Shown here piece after piece: positions 24,381 through 31,506 of a DNA stretch of 32,370 nt. The stretch comes from Acidobacteriota bacterium. GTDB lineage: Bacteria > Actinomycetota > Acidimicrobiia > Spongiisociales > UBA5794. How positions within the stretch are numbered: the first letter of the stretch is position 1; each line of letters starts with the position of its first letter. A program made the position numbers and the translations under genes. The stretch lies in the NCBI GenBank assembly GCA_022566415.1, contig JADFIY010000009.1, positions 1-32,370 of the forward strand. The letters run 5' to 3'. The notes below the pieces were generated by a model. The model was not told where the DNA came from and searched no databases. It saw nothing but the letters and a program-made list of their open reading frames with translations.

Positions 24381-25849
24381 GCCGCCGGTCGCCCGCCTCC
24401 GGTCACCGACCCGAAGACGGCTCTCAGGACTCACGACTCGCGACTCGTGACGCGGCGGCAAAGCCGCCGTACCATATGCCGTTCGACGAGTTCCGTCGGC
24501 ACGGACACGAGGTGGTCGACTGGGTCGCCGACTACCTGGAGAGTGTGGGCGATCGACCCATCACGCCCGACGTCAAGCCGGGCGACATAAGAGCTCTGCT
24601 GCCCGAATCAGCGCCGGAGCGGCCGGAACCCTTCGAAGACGTTATGCGCGATCTCGACGAGATCATCATGCCCGGGATCACCCACTGGCAGTCGCCGGGG
24701 TGGTTCGGGTTCTTCCCCGCCAACTCGTCACCTCCGTCGATCCTCGGCGAGCTGGTATCCGCCGGGCTGTCGACACAGGGGATGATGTGGTCCACCAGCC
24801 CGGCGGCCACCGAGCTCGAGTCCGTTGTTGCCGACTGGTTGGTCGATCTCCTCGGGCTGCCCGAGACCTGGAAGACCACCGGTCCGGGCGGAGGAGTCAT
24901 CCAGATGAGTGCGTCAGACTCGACCCACCTTGCATTCGTCATCGCCAGAGAACAGGTCGAAGGGCCGGCAGAGTCCAAGGTCCTCTACGCATCGAACCAA
25001 TCGCACTCCTCGATCGAGAAAGGCGCCAAGATCGCCGGCTTCAAACAGGTGCGCCTCATCGGTATCGACGACGAGTATGCCCTCGATGCCGACGAGCTAC
25101 GCCGGACGATCGTCGACGACCTGGCGGCCGGCCTCAAGCCCACCACCGTTGTCTCCAACATCGGCACCACAGGGACGACCGCAGTCGATCCGGTGCGATC
25201 GATCGGAGAAATCGCCCGCGAATACGGCTTGTGGCACCACGTGGACGCTGCCTACGCGGGCACGGCGATGATCTGCGAGGAGTTCCGCCACCACCAGGAC
25301 GGTCTCGAGCTCGCCGACTCCTACACGTTCAACCCGCACAAGTGGATGTTCACCAACTTCGACTGCAACCTGTTCTACGTCGCCGACCGCAAGCCACTCA
25401 TCGACACGATGAGCATCCTCCCGCCCTACCTGCGCGACGAGGCGTCGGAGTCGGGTCAGGTCATCAACTACCGCGACTGGCACATTCCTCTCGGTCGCCG
25501 CTTCCGGGCATTGAAGCTGTGGTTCGTGATCCGGAGCTACGGGGCGGAGGGGATCCGGTACCACGTTCGAGAGCATCACCGCCTCGCCACCGACCTGGCA
25601 GCGCGCGTCGAGCGGCATTCATCGCTGGAGCTGATCGCACCCACGCCGTTCGGCCTGGTGTCGTTCCGCCACGTCGATGGAGACGAGGCGACCAATGCGC
25701 TCGCTGCGGCAATCAACGAGTCGGGCTGGGCGCACGTCTCACCGTCGACGATCGAAGACCGCCGCTTCGTCAGGGTGTCGATCGGCCAGACCTACACCAC
25801 GGCCGAGCACGTCGACCGTCTCTGGGACCTGATCGCGGCCCACGCCTAG
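24377..25849 (+). CDS. PLP-dependent aromatic-L-amino-acid decarboxylase-like protein
   Basis: 490 residues from ATG 24377, which overlaps the Nudix stop and has GGAG upstream; a second ATG at 24476 would give 457 residues and starts exactly where family homology begins (MPFDEFRRHGHEVVDWVADYL). The fold-type I group II decarboxylase blocks are present: HWQSPGWFGFFPANSS, SPAATELE, GGVIQMSASDSTHLA, the VDAAYAG aspartate and the PLP lysine Lys322 in NPHKW. Relatives decarboxylate tryptophan, tyrosine, phenylalanine or DOPA; the substrate is not predictable here. The extra 33 N-terminal residues are encoded by a heptamer-repeat array and a hairpin. Confidence 0.9.
   Translation: MSRRSPASGHRPEDGSQDSRLATRDAAAKPPYHMPFDEFRRHGHEVVDWVADYLESVGDRPITPDVKPGDIRALLPESAPERPEPFEDVMRDLDEIIMPGITHWQSPGWFGFFPANSSPPSILGELVSAGLSTQGMMWSTSPAATELESVVADWLVDLLGLPETWKTTGPGGGVIQMSASDSTHLAFVIAREQVEGPAESKVLYASNQSHSSIEKGAKIAGFKQVRLIGIDDEYALDADELRRTIVDDLAAGLKPTTVVSNIGTTGTTAVDPVRSIGEIAREYGLWHHVDAAYAGTAMICEEFRHHQDGLELADSYTFNPHKWMFTNFDCNLFYVADRKPLIDTMSILPPYLRDEASESGQVINYRDWHIPLGRRFRALKLWFVIRSYGAEGIRYHVREHHRLATDLAARVERHSSLELIAPTPFGLVSFRHVDGDEATNALAAAINESGWAHVSPSTIEDRRFVRVSIGQTYTTAEHVDRLWDLIAAHA
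24421..24451 (+). repeat. Heptamer array inside the 5' end of the decarboxylase frame
   Basis: Units CTCTCAG, GACTCAC, GACTCGC, GACTCGT and GAC, again with a 7-bp period and a GACT core. It lies between the first possible start (24377) and the second (24476) of the decarboxylase. Confidence 0.7.
24453..24469. repeat. Tight GC hairpin before the second decarboxylase start
   Basis: CGGCGGC, AAA, GCCGCCG: a perfect seven-base stem with a three-base loop. It directly follows the heptamer array and ends six bases before the ATG at 24476. It would hinder ribosome loading at the second start, which favours use of the first, or it may be part of a repeat insertion. Confidence 0.6.
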
Positions 25850-25858
25850 ACATCATCT

Positions 25859-25874
25859 TATAATATGATATCAT
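25859..25874 (+). promoter_or_regulatory. AT-rich promoter/operator of the vapBC-like pair
   Basis: TATAAT (25859-25864) is a perfect -10 hexamer, followed at once by the palindrome ATGATATCAT (25865-25874) about ten bases before the antitoxin ATG. No matching -35 is seen. The palindrome over the transcription start is the expected place for autorepression by an antitoxin or toxin-antitoxin complex. The AT-richness contrasts with the surrounding DNA. Confidence 0.5.
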
Positions 25875-25884
25875 TTCAACAAAG

Positions 25885-26103
25885 ATGTCTAGAACTGTAG
25901 TTGATATCGATAGAAGGGCGCTGGAGGCGGCTCGCTCAGAGCTCGGGACGGCCACGGTCAAGGACACCGTGAACGAAGCACTCCGCCGGGTGGCCACCGC
26001 CCGTCTCAATCGGCAGCTTGCCGCGCTCGATGATTACCCGGTCGAGCCGATCGACGATTTTCTGAGCTGGCGCCGCTCGAGAGATGAGCGGCTCGAGCCA
26101 TGA
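25885..26103 (+). CDS. vapB: VapB-type antitoxin
   Basis: 72 residues. The start MSRTVVDIDRRALEAARSELG followed by TVKDTVNEALRRVA is the ribbon-helix-helix pattern of VapB antitoxins with the RALEAARxxLGxxTxKxTVxxAL motif (DUF2191 group). The C-terminal part after about residue 45 (YPVEPIDDFLSWRR) should wrap the toxin. The ATG has no clear Shine-Dalgarno sequence and may lie close to the transcript 5' end. It overlaps the toxin gene (ATGA), the normal toxin-antitoxin layout. Confidence 0.88.
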   Translation: MSRTVVDIDRRALEAARSELGTATVKDTVNEALRRVATARLNRQLAALDDYPVEPIDDFLSWRRSRDERLEP

Positions 26104-26501
26104 GCCGGTGGATGATCGACACCTCGGCGCTCGCCCAGCGAGCTCACCCCGCAGTTGCCGAGCGGCTGAAAACGTGCCTCAGTGAAGGGGCGGCAGTGTG
26201 TGACATGGTTGTGGCCGAGTCGTTGATCCGGGCCCGGTCAATGGTCGACCTCGCAGCCCGGCAGCAGTTCTTTGCGACGATCGACGTACTGTCGGTCGAC
26301 GGTGTTGTATGGGAAGAGGTCTTTGACCTGGCGGGTCTGCTTGCCGACGGGGGCAGGACCGTTGCAACGGGCGACGCGGTCATCGGCGCTTGCGCCAGGG
26401 TGCATGATCTCACCGTGCTCCACTACGACGCGGATTTCGACACCCTCGGGGAGGCAGGGGACATCGACGCCGAGTGGGTCGTGCCCTCGGGAACCCTATA
26501 G
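26100..26501 (+). CDS. vapC: VapC-type PIN-domain ribonuclease toxin
   Basis: 133 residues. PIN-domain acidic residues are Asp7 (MIDTSAL), Glu40 (VVAESL), Asp92 (ATGDAVIGA) and Asp110/Asp112 (HYDADFD), a complete active site. VapC toxins cut tRNA or rRNA when free of antitoxin. The first codon overlaps the antitoxin stop. It ends seven bases before the stop of the converging pseudogene. Confidence 0.9.
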   Translation: MSRWMIDTSALAQRAHPAVAERLKTCLSEGAAVCDMVVAESLIRARSMVDLAARQQFFATIDVLSVDGVVWEEVFDLAGLLADGGRTVATGDAVIGACARVHDLTVLHYDADFDTLGEAGDIDAEWVVPSGTL

Positions 26502-26508
26502 AGTCGGC

Positions 26509-27005
26509 TTAACCCGCCCAGGCGAGCGTGAGGCGATTATCGCCCTTGAAATCGATCGGCATCGGCATCGGCTCACCGCCATTCGCGTCGATCGACCACA
26601 GCTGGTTGCCACGCATCCAGATGATGCGGTCACCCGCAGGTGACCATACCGGGGAGCCGGATAGATCACCGCTTCCCTCTGCCAGGACCACCTGGTCGGA
26701 CCCGTCGGCGTTGGCGACGATCAGATCGCGGCTGCGGTCTTCCAAGGAGACACGCGTGACCCGTCAGGGGAGGGAGACAGATCGCTGATCCGCCACGCGA
26801 TCGCGGTCTCGCTGCCCGATGCTCCGATCGGCCACAACCGGTAGATTTGTCCGAACTCGGTGTCCCGGTACTCGGAAACGGCGAGGGTCGAGTTGTCGAG
26901 AGGATCACCAGCGGAGCATGAGCTCGAGAAGCAGAGTGGATCGATGACCCTACAACCCTCATCTCTTTCAACGTCGGGCACGGATCGATCCCGTACAGCG
27001 TGCAC
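26509..27005 (-). pseudogene. PD40/TolB-like beta-propeller remnant with frameshift
   Basis: Two overlapping minus-strand frames join into one protein. The upstream frame gives NSTLAVSEYRDTEFGQIYRLW and RISDLSPSPDGSRVS, the downstream frame gives DLIVANADGSDQVV, SGSPVWSPAGDRIIWMRG and LWSIDANGG. They meet at about 26745-26753, where dropping one base restores continuity (SRVS-LEDRSRDL). PSPDGSR and WSPAGDRI are PD40 repeats of TolB-like propellers. No start or signal peptide is left at the 5' side, so it is truncated as well as frameshifted. Confidence 0.7.
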
Positions 27006-27640
27006 TCTTCAGCGCTGAAGGTGCGTGTCACCGATGCACGTGCCTGAGCCAGCAACTCCTGCACGTCGAGACTCATCACTGCCCTGCGGGCACCCTCGGG
27101 GAGGGCGATCCCCATCGTGTCGTCGTCGATCCACATGGCGTCGGACGGGAAGTCCGCCGGAATCTTGTCCAGCAGCGTGTGGTCAGGCAGGCTCCAGATC
27201 TCGACAAAGTCGTCCTCGCCGGTTGTTGCCAGCATCGACCCGTCGGGTGAGAGGGCAAAGCCGCGCACCCCCTCCTCATGCGCCCGCCACGACTCGCCAT
27301 CCCAGTTGGTCGTGTCGAACATCCAGACCCTGCCGAAGTCAGACCAGCTGGCAAGAAAAACCGTTGAAACGTCGGCAGTGACCTGGCTGCCACGTTGGTA
27401 CACCTCGGCAGGCTCCAGGATGGCCAAGAGTTCTCCGGTCTCCGGATCGATGGCGCGGGCGATTGAGTCCCCACCGATGCCGACAAGCCATTGGTCGGTC
27501 AAACCAACCAGGAACTCCATCGACCACCTGGAAAGGGCCCAACAGTCGAAGGTCCACGCAGCATCGATGCTTTCCGAGAACGTCGCTGGGGCGACAAGGT
27601 TGTGTCGGCGAGAGCACGGATTCGGTGAACACGTCGCCAA
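26957..27640 (-). pseudogene. WD40-repeat protein remnant (C-terminal part of a large regulator-like protein)
   Basis: The frame from about 27640 holds WD40-like blades, for example VRGFALSPDGSMLATTGEDDFVEIWSL, and ends in FSAEECTLYGIDPCPTLKEMR, a C-terminus typical of large AfsR/NB-ARC-like proteins with WD40 repeats in actinobacteria. The expected upstream domains are absent, because the divergent protease gene starts at 27673, and after KEMR the frame runs on into the next propeller remnant without its own stop. The locus looks like the result of deletions. A short expressed product cannot be excluded. Confidence 0.6.
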
Positions 27641-27672
27641 GGGCGTCCACGCCTGGACGTAGACTCGCCTAT

Positions 27673-28755
27673 ATGCCCTTACGGCTTGTCGCTCCGTACC
27701 TGGCGCTTCTACTCATCGCGGTCTCCTGCACCTCATCTGGCGGCGAAACGACGACCGGTGCTGGAGTGGTGACTGAGACCACGCCCCTCAGCACCTCGGC
27801 GGCCCAGCCCGGGCTCGCAGTCACACTGACGGATGTCTCCGAGTTGGTAAAGGCAGTCGAGGCCAGCGTGGTCACTGTGACCCAGACCCAGCTCCGACTC
27901 GATGACATACAGGGAGGCGAGGTTCCGAGCGGGACCGGGACCGGAATCGTCATCGACAACGAAGGACATGTTCTCACGAATGCCCACGTTGTAGCCGGCG
28001 CTCAGAGCGTGATCGTCGTGGGCTTCGACGGCAGTCCGCGTAATGCCCAGGTGGTGGGAATCTGGGCGGCGGATCAGAACAGCGACCTCGCTTTGTTGCT
28101 GCTCGAAGACCCTTCAGGCCTGGAACCTATCTCGATGGGCGACAGCGACCGGCTCGAGGTCGGTGATCCGGTGGTAGCCATCGGTAACGCCCTGGGTCTT
28201 GGGCTGTCGGTGTCGGTCGGGATCGTGTCTGCGGTCGGTCGCCAGATCCGCACCGATACATCCTCGATCGAGGATGTTCTCCAGACCGACGCTGCGATCA
28301 ATCCGGGAAACTCGGGGGGTCCCCTGCTCGACGCGGAAGCTCGGCTCATCGGCATCAACACGGCGATTGCGGGTAACGCACAGAACATCGGGTTCGCCAT
28401 CCCGGTGAACAGCGCGGTCCCCTTTATCGCTTACGTCGTTGCCGATGCCGGGCAACCCTTCATCGGAGCCAGCCTGCTAACCGTCACACCCCAGATCGCT
28501 GGGCAGTTCGGATTGCTTGTGGAGGAGGGAGCAGCCATCACTGAGGTCCTCGGTGGCAGCGCAAGCGCGGATGCGGGCTTGATGACGGGCGACATCATCA
28601 TCGCCGTCGACGGCGAGCCAATCACGACACGCGATGACGCTCTCGAACGGGTTGAAAGTGCCGGGGTCGGCGCCACGATCATCCTGACGATCCTGCACGA
28701 CCCGCAGCGCTCGCTCGAAGAAACAGAGATCGCTGTCACGATCAGGGCGCGGTGA
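27673..28755 (+). CDS. HtrA/DegP-like serine protease lipoprotein with PDZ domain
   Basis: 360 residues from the ATG at 27673. The start MPLRLVAPYLALLLIAVSC has a lipobox with Cys19, so it is a lipoprotein acting outside the membrane. A Thr/Ser-rich linker leads to a trypsin-like domain with triad His105 (TNAHVV), Asp138 (NSDLALLLL) and Ser214 (NPGNSGGPL). A PDZ domain follows from about residue 265 (GAAITEVLGGSASADAGLMTGDIIIAVDG). Such proteases degrade or process misfolded envelope proteins. It is divergent from the WD40 remnant. Confidence 0.93.
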   Translation: MPLRLVAPYLALLLIAVSCTSSGGETTTGAGVVTETTPLSTSAAQPGLAVTLTDVSELVKAVEASVVTVTQTQLRLDDIQGGEVPSGTGTGIVIDNEGHVLTNAHVVAGAQSVIVVGFDGSPRNAQVVGIWAADQNSDLALLLLEDPSGLEPISMGDSDRLEVGDPVVAIGNALGLGLSVSVGIVSAVGRQIRTDTSSIEDVLQTDAAINPGNSGGPLLDAEARLIGINTAIAGNAQNIGFAIPVNSAVPFIAYVVADAGQPFIGASLLTVTPQIAGQFGLLVEEGAAITEVLGGSASADAGLMTGDIIIAVDGEPITTRDDALERVESAGVGATIILTILHDPQRSLEETEIAVTIRAR

Positions 28756-29062
28756 CCGAATAGTTCCACCCGCTTGCTGCCCGAGGACCGGCAATCGGTG
28801 CTCGACTCGATCAGGCACCGCTATTCCAGGACGCTTTCATCTCACAGGTAGATCGACCACGTGACGAGCCTAACGATCCTGGTTCTCGCTATTGGAGGCA
28901 CCTCATCGACGGTGCATCGAGCGCGCCGACCCGAACCAGGACATCCTCAGACCCGCCATCCGTGGGTTCCCGGATCGAGGGCTCCTAGCCGACGTCGTCG
29001 CTGTTGACACCTCATTTGTGTCTCAGAGGTCAAACCGTATGGCCGATGTTTCGAGAGCAACC
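28756..29062. other. Intergenic region, nothing firmly identified
   Basis: About 300 bases between the protease and the acyltransferase. A perfect TTGACA (29004-29009) lies near the 3' end but has no good -10 at the right distance. Around 29004-29033 TTGAC...CCTC and GAGGTCAA form an imperfect inverted repeat. The stretch keeps a short open frame without recognisable homology; it may be a relic of a lost gene or insertion element, which is speculation. Confidence 0.35.
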
Positions 29063-30400
29063 ATGACCGCCTACCTCAGCTACACGCGCAAGGTCGCCGA
29101 GGCGACTCCGGCGGCGCGCAACCGGATCATCGATTTCTGGAGGGCGGCCGCCATCCTGGTAGTGGTATTCGGTCACTGGCTCGCAGCCTCGATCTGGCTA
29201 CGAGCCGACGGGGAGATCGCCCTGCTGAACAGCCTGCAGTGGATCCCGTACTCGGCGTGGGTCACCTGGATCGTGCAGGTGATGCCGATTTTCTTCTTCG
29301 TCGGCGGCTACGCCAACGCCCGCGCCTTGCGCAGGGTCGAGGAAGGCGAACAGCTGCGGCGAGCGTGGATCACCACCAGGGTGCGCCGCCTGTACACCCC
29401 GGTGATCCCGCTGCTCGTGGTGTGGACGGTGCTGATCGTCGTCATGCGCCCGTTTATCCCCGCGGACGTGGTCCGCGCCGGGTCGATGGCGGCGACGGTG
29501 CCGTTGTGGTTTATCTCCGTATACATCGGTCTGGTCGCCCTGGCTCCGGTGACCCATCGGTGGTGGCGGCGCGCCGGCTTGGGCAGTGTCGCCGCGATCG
29601 CCGGGACCGCCATCGTAGTGGACATCGCCCGCTTCGTCTTCGGAGTGCCTGGCATCGGCTGGGTGAACTTCCTCTTCGTGTGGGGGGCGGTCCATCAGCT
29701 CGGTTACTGGTGGGCGAGCCGGGATGCCGCCGGCCATCCCATCTCGCCGGCGACCGGATGGGCGATCTCCGGCACCGCTCTCACCGCCCTTATCGCGGTC
29801 ACCTGGATCGGCTGGTACCCGGTGGCGATGGTGGGAATCCCCGGCGCAGAGCTGACCAACATGACCCCGCCTACCTTCGCCATCTTCCTGTTGGGTGTCG
29901 TCCAGGCGGGGGTCATCCTCGGCACCCAACCTGCCGTCGCCAAGGCCACGCAGCGTCTGGGGACGTGGAACGCGGTGGTTGCCATCTCCGGGGTGATCAT
30001 GACCGTCTACCTGTGGCATCTCACTGCGATGACCATCGTCGCCTCGATCGGGCTGTTCACCTTCGGCGGTGTGGCCTTCAAGATCGAGCCGGGCACCTTG
30101 GCTTGGTTCCTCACCCGACCGATCTGGATCGCGGTGCTGCTGGCTGTGACCGGGGTCCTAGTGGCGATCTTCGCCCGCTTCGAGTGGCGGATCAGCGACA
30201 AGCCGGCCCCCGCCCGCCGACGATGGGTCACCCTCGGTGTGCTGCTCACCGCCGGTTCCGCCGCCGCCGTCTCCTATTTCGGGCTGGCTACCGAGGACGC
30301 CGCCATCAACTGGATCATTCCAGCGGCAGCGATCTCCGGTGCTCTGCTGATGGGCGCCATGCCTCGACTCGGGAAGAGGCGGGAGAAGAGCGAGGTGTGA
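29063..30400 (+). CDS. Acyltransferase family 3 membrane protein
   Basis: 445 residues from ATG 29063 (GAGAG five bases upstream); an ATG at 29039 adds eight residues and also has a good AGAGG. The N-terminal motif RIIDFWRAAAILVVVFGHW contains Arg27 and His38, the conserved pair of the acyltransferase-3 family, and MPIFFFVGGYANARAL follows. About ten membrane segments cover the rest. Family members transfer acetyl or other acyl groups to sugars, lipids or antibiotics at the membrane. A large Trp-rich hydrophobic core and a basic C-terminus (GKRREKSEV) are seen. The substrate is unknown. Confidence 0.88.
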   Translation: MTAYLSYTRKVAEATPAARNRIIDFWRAAAILVVVFGHWLAASIWLRADGEIALLNSLQWIPYSAWVTWIVQVMPIFFFVGGYANARALRRVEEGEQLRRAWITTRVRRLYTPVIPLLVVWTVLIVVMRPFIPADVVRAGSMAATVPLWFISVYIGLVALAPVTHRWWRRAGLGSVAAIAGTAIVVDIARFVFGVPGIGWVNFLFVWGAVHQLGYWWASRDAAGHPISPATGWAISGTALTALIAVTWIGWYPVAMVGIPGAELTNMTPPTFAIFLLGVVQAGVILGTQPAVAKATQRLGTWNAVVAISGVIMTVYLWHLTAMTIVASIGLFTFGGVAFKIEPGTLAWFLTRPIWIAVLLAVTGVLVAIFARFEWRISDKPAPARRRWVTLGVLLTAGSAAAVSYFGLATEDAAINWIIPAAAISGALLMGAMPRLGKRREKSEV

Positions 30401-30473
30401 TCAATCGGCGGAATTCCGGTCGCGGTGCCGGGGTTGTGCGATGTTCACGAGGCAAATAAGGGAGGCACAACAC

Positions 30474-31442
30474 ATGAGCAGTAAGAGCACCGCGCTGGTC
30501 ACCGGCGCCACTTCAGGGCTTGGGTTCGAGACCGCAGTCCAGCTGGCCGAAGCCGGATACGACCGGGTCACGATCACCGGGCGTACCGAGGAGAAGGCCG
30601 CCGATGCCAAGCAACGCCTAGAGGCGCGGACCGGCCGCGCCGTGTTCGAACCACTGACGTTCGATCTCGGCGAGTTAGCGACGGTCGAAGCGGCCTCCGA
30701 CGAGCTCAAGGGTCGTGGGACCTCCATCGACGTGCTGATCCTCAACGCCGGGTTGGTCTCCGGGAAGGAACTCGTCCGCAACGAGGACGGGGTTGAGCAG
30801 ACGTTTGCGCCCCTGATCGGACACCACCTGCTGACGATGCGTCTGATCGAGAACCAACTCCTAGCCGACGATGCCCGGATCGTGATCGCCGGCTCCGAAG
30901 CGGCGCGGGGCGACGTCCCCTTCATGGAGGTCATCGATCTCCCCGAGTTTGCTGGTGGAGCGTTCGACGGGGATCTGGAAGCGGCAGCGGATGCCGTGGC
31001 CCGTCAACAGCCGCCGGTGGAGTTCAAGCGGAACAATGCCTATGCCGACGCCAAGCAGTTCGGGGCAATGTGGGCCGGGGCGCTCGCCCGCCGCCTTCCC
31101 GACGGATCGACGGTCAATGCGGTCTCACCCGGAGCCACGCCCGAAACCAGCGCTGGCCGTCACCAGGGCTTCATGATGCAGCGGGTCATGCTCCCGCTGA
31201 TGACGAGGTTCGGCGGTCGTGTCGGCCTTGCGCACGATCTCGAGACAGGCGCAGGACGCTACGTGGGGGCCATCGACTTCGATGATGAGGTCAGCGGCAG
31301 GTTCTTTGCCTCGGCTCCGAAGAAGATGACCGGCCCGCTCCAGGATCTCACCGAACCCCGAATCGGCGACCAGGCGTCGCAGGAGGCCGTCTGGAACGTG
31401 ATCGTCGGCCTGGCCGGAGGCGTCGACTACCCGGAAACCTGA
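30474..31442 (+). CDS. Short-chain dehydrogenase/reductase
   Basis: 322 residues from ATG 30474, nine bases after GGGAGG. The NAD(P)-binding glycine motif is TGATSGLG (residues 10-17), NAG follows in LILNAGLVSG, and the catalytic residues are Ser141 (IAGSEAARG), Tyr190 and Lys194 (YADAK). It is longer than the classical 250-residue SDR because of an insert before the active-site helix and a C-terminal extension, like the WWOX/retinol-dehydrogenase-like oxidoreductases. It lies 73 bases after the acyltransferase on the same strand, possibly in one transcript. The substrate is unknown. Confidence 0.9.
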   Translation: MSSKSTALVTGATSGLGFETAVQLAEAGYDRVTITGRTEEKAADAKQRLEARTGRAVFEPLTFDLGELATVEAASDELKGRGTSIDVLILNAGLVSGKELVRNEDGVEQTFAPLIGHHLLTMRLIENQLLADDARIVIAGSEAARGDVPFMEVIDLPEFAGGAFDGDLEAAADAVARQQPPVEFKRNNAYADAKQFGAMWAGALARRLPDGSTVNAVSPGATPETSAGRHQGFMMQRVMLPLMTRFGGRVGLAHDLETGAGRYVGAIDFDDEVSGRFFASAPKKMTGPLQDLTEPRIGDQASQEAVWNVIVGLAGGVDYPET

Positions 31443-31451
31443 GCTCCACCG

Positions 31452-31498
31452 TTCCTGCGTAAGAAGGCGCATCTATGTGCGGTTTCCTACGCAAGAAG
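31452..31498. repeat. Paired 15-bp near-identical repeats with central hairpin between convergent genes
   Basis: TTCCTGCGTAAGAAG (31452-31466) and TTCCTACGCAAGAAG (31484-31498) match at 13 of 15 bases and each is itself a quasi-palindrome. Between them CGCA (31468-31471) and TGCG (31478-31481) form a small stem. The unit lies in the 64-base gap between the SDR (plus) and the TPR-like gene (minus). It may be a terminator-like structure or a protein-binding site; no U-run is present. Confidence 0.5.
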
Positions 31499-31506
31499 TG
31501 CTGGGA

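Noticed and set aside
28756-29062. Insertion-sequence remnant upstream of the acyltransferase
   Set aside because: Some phrases look element-like, but no transposase motif, terminal inverted repeat or target duplication could be shown.
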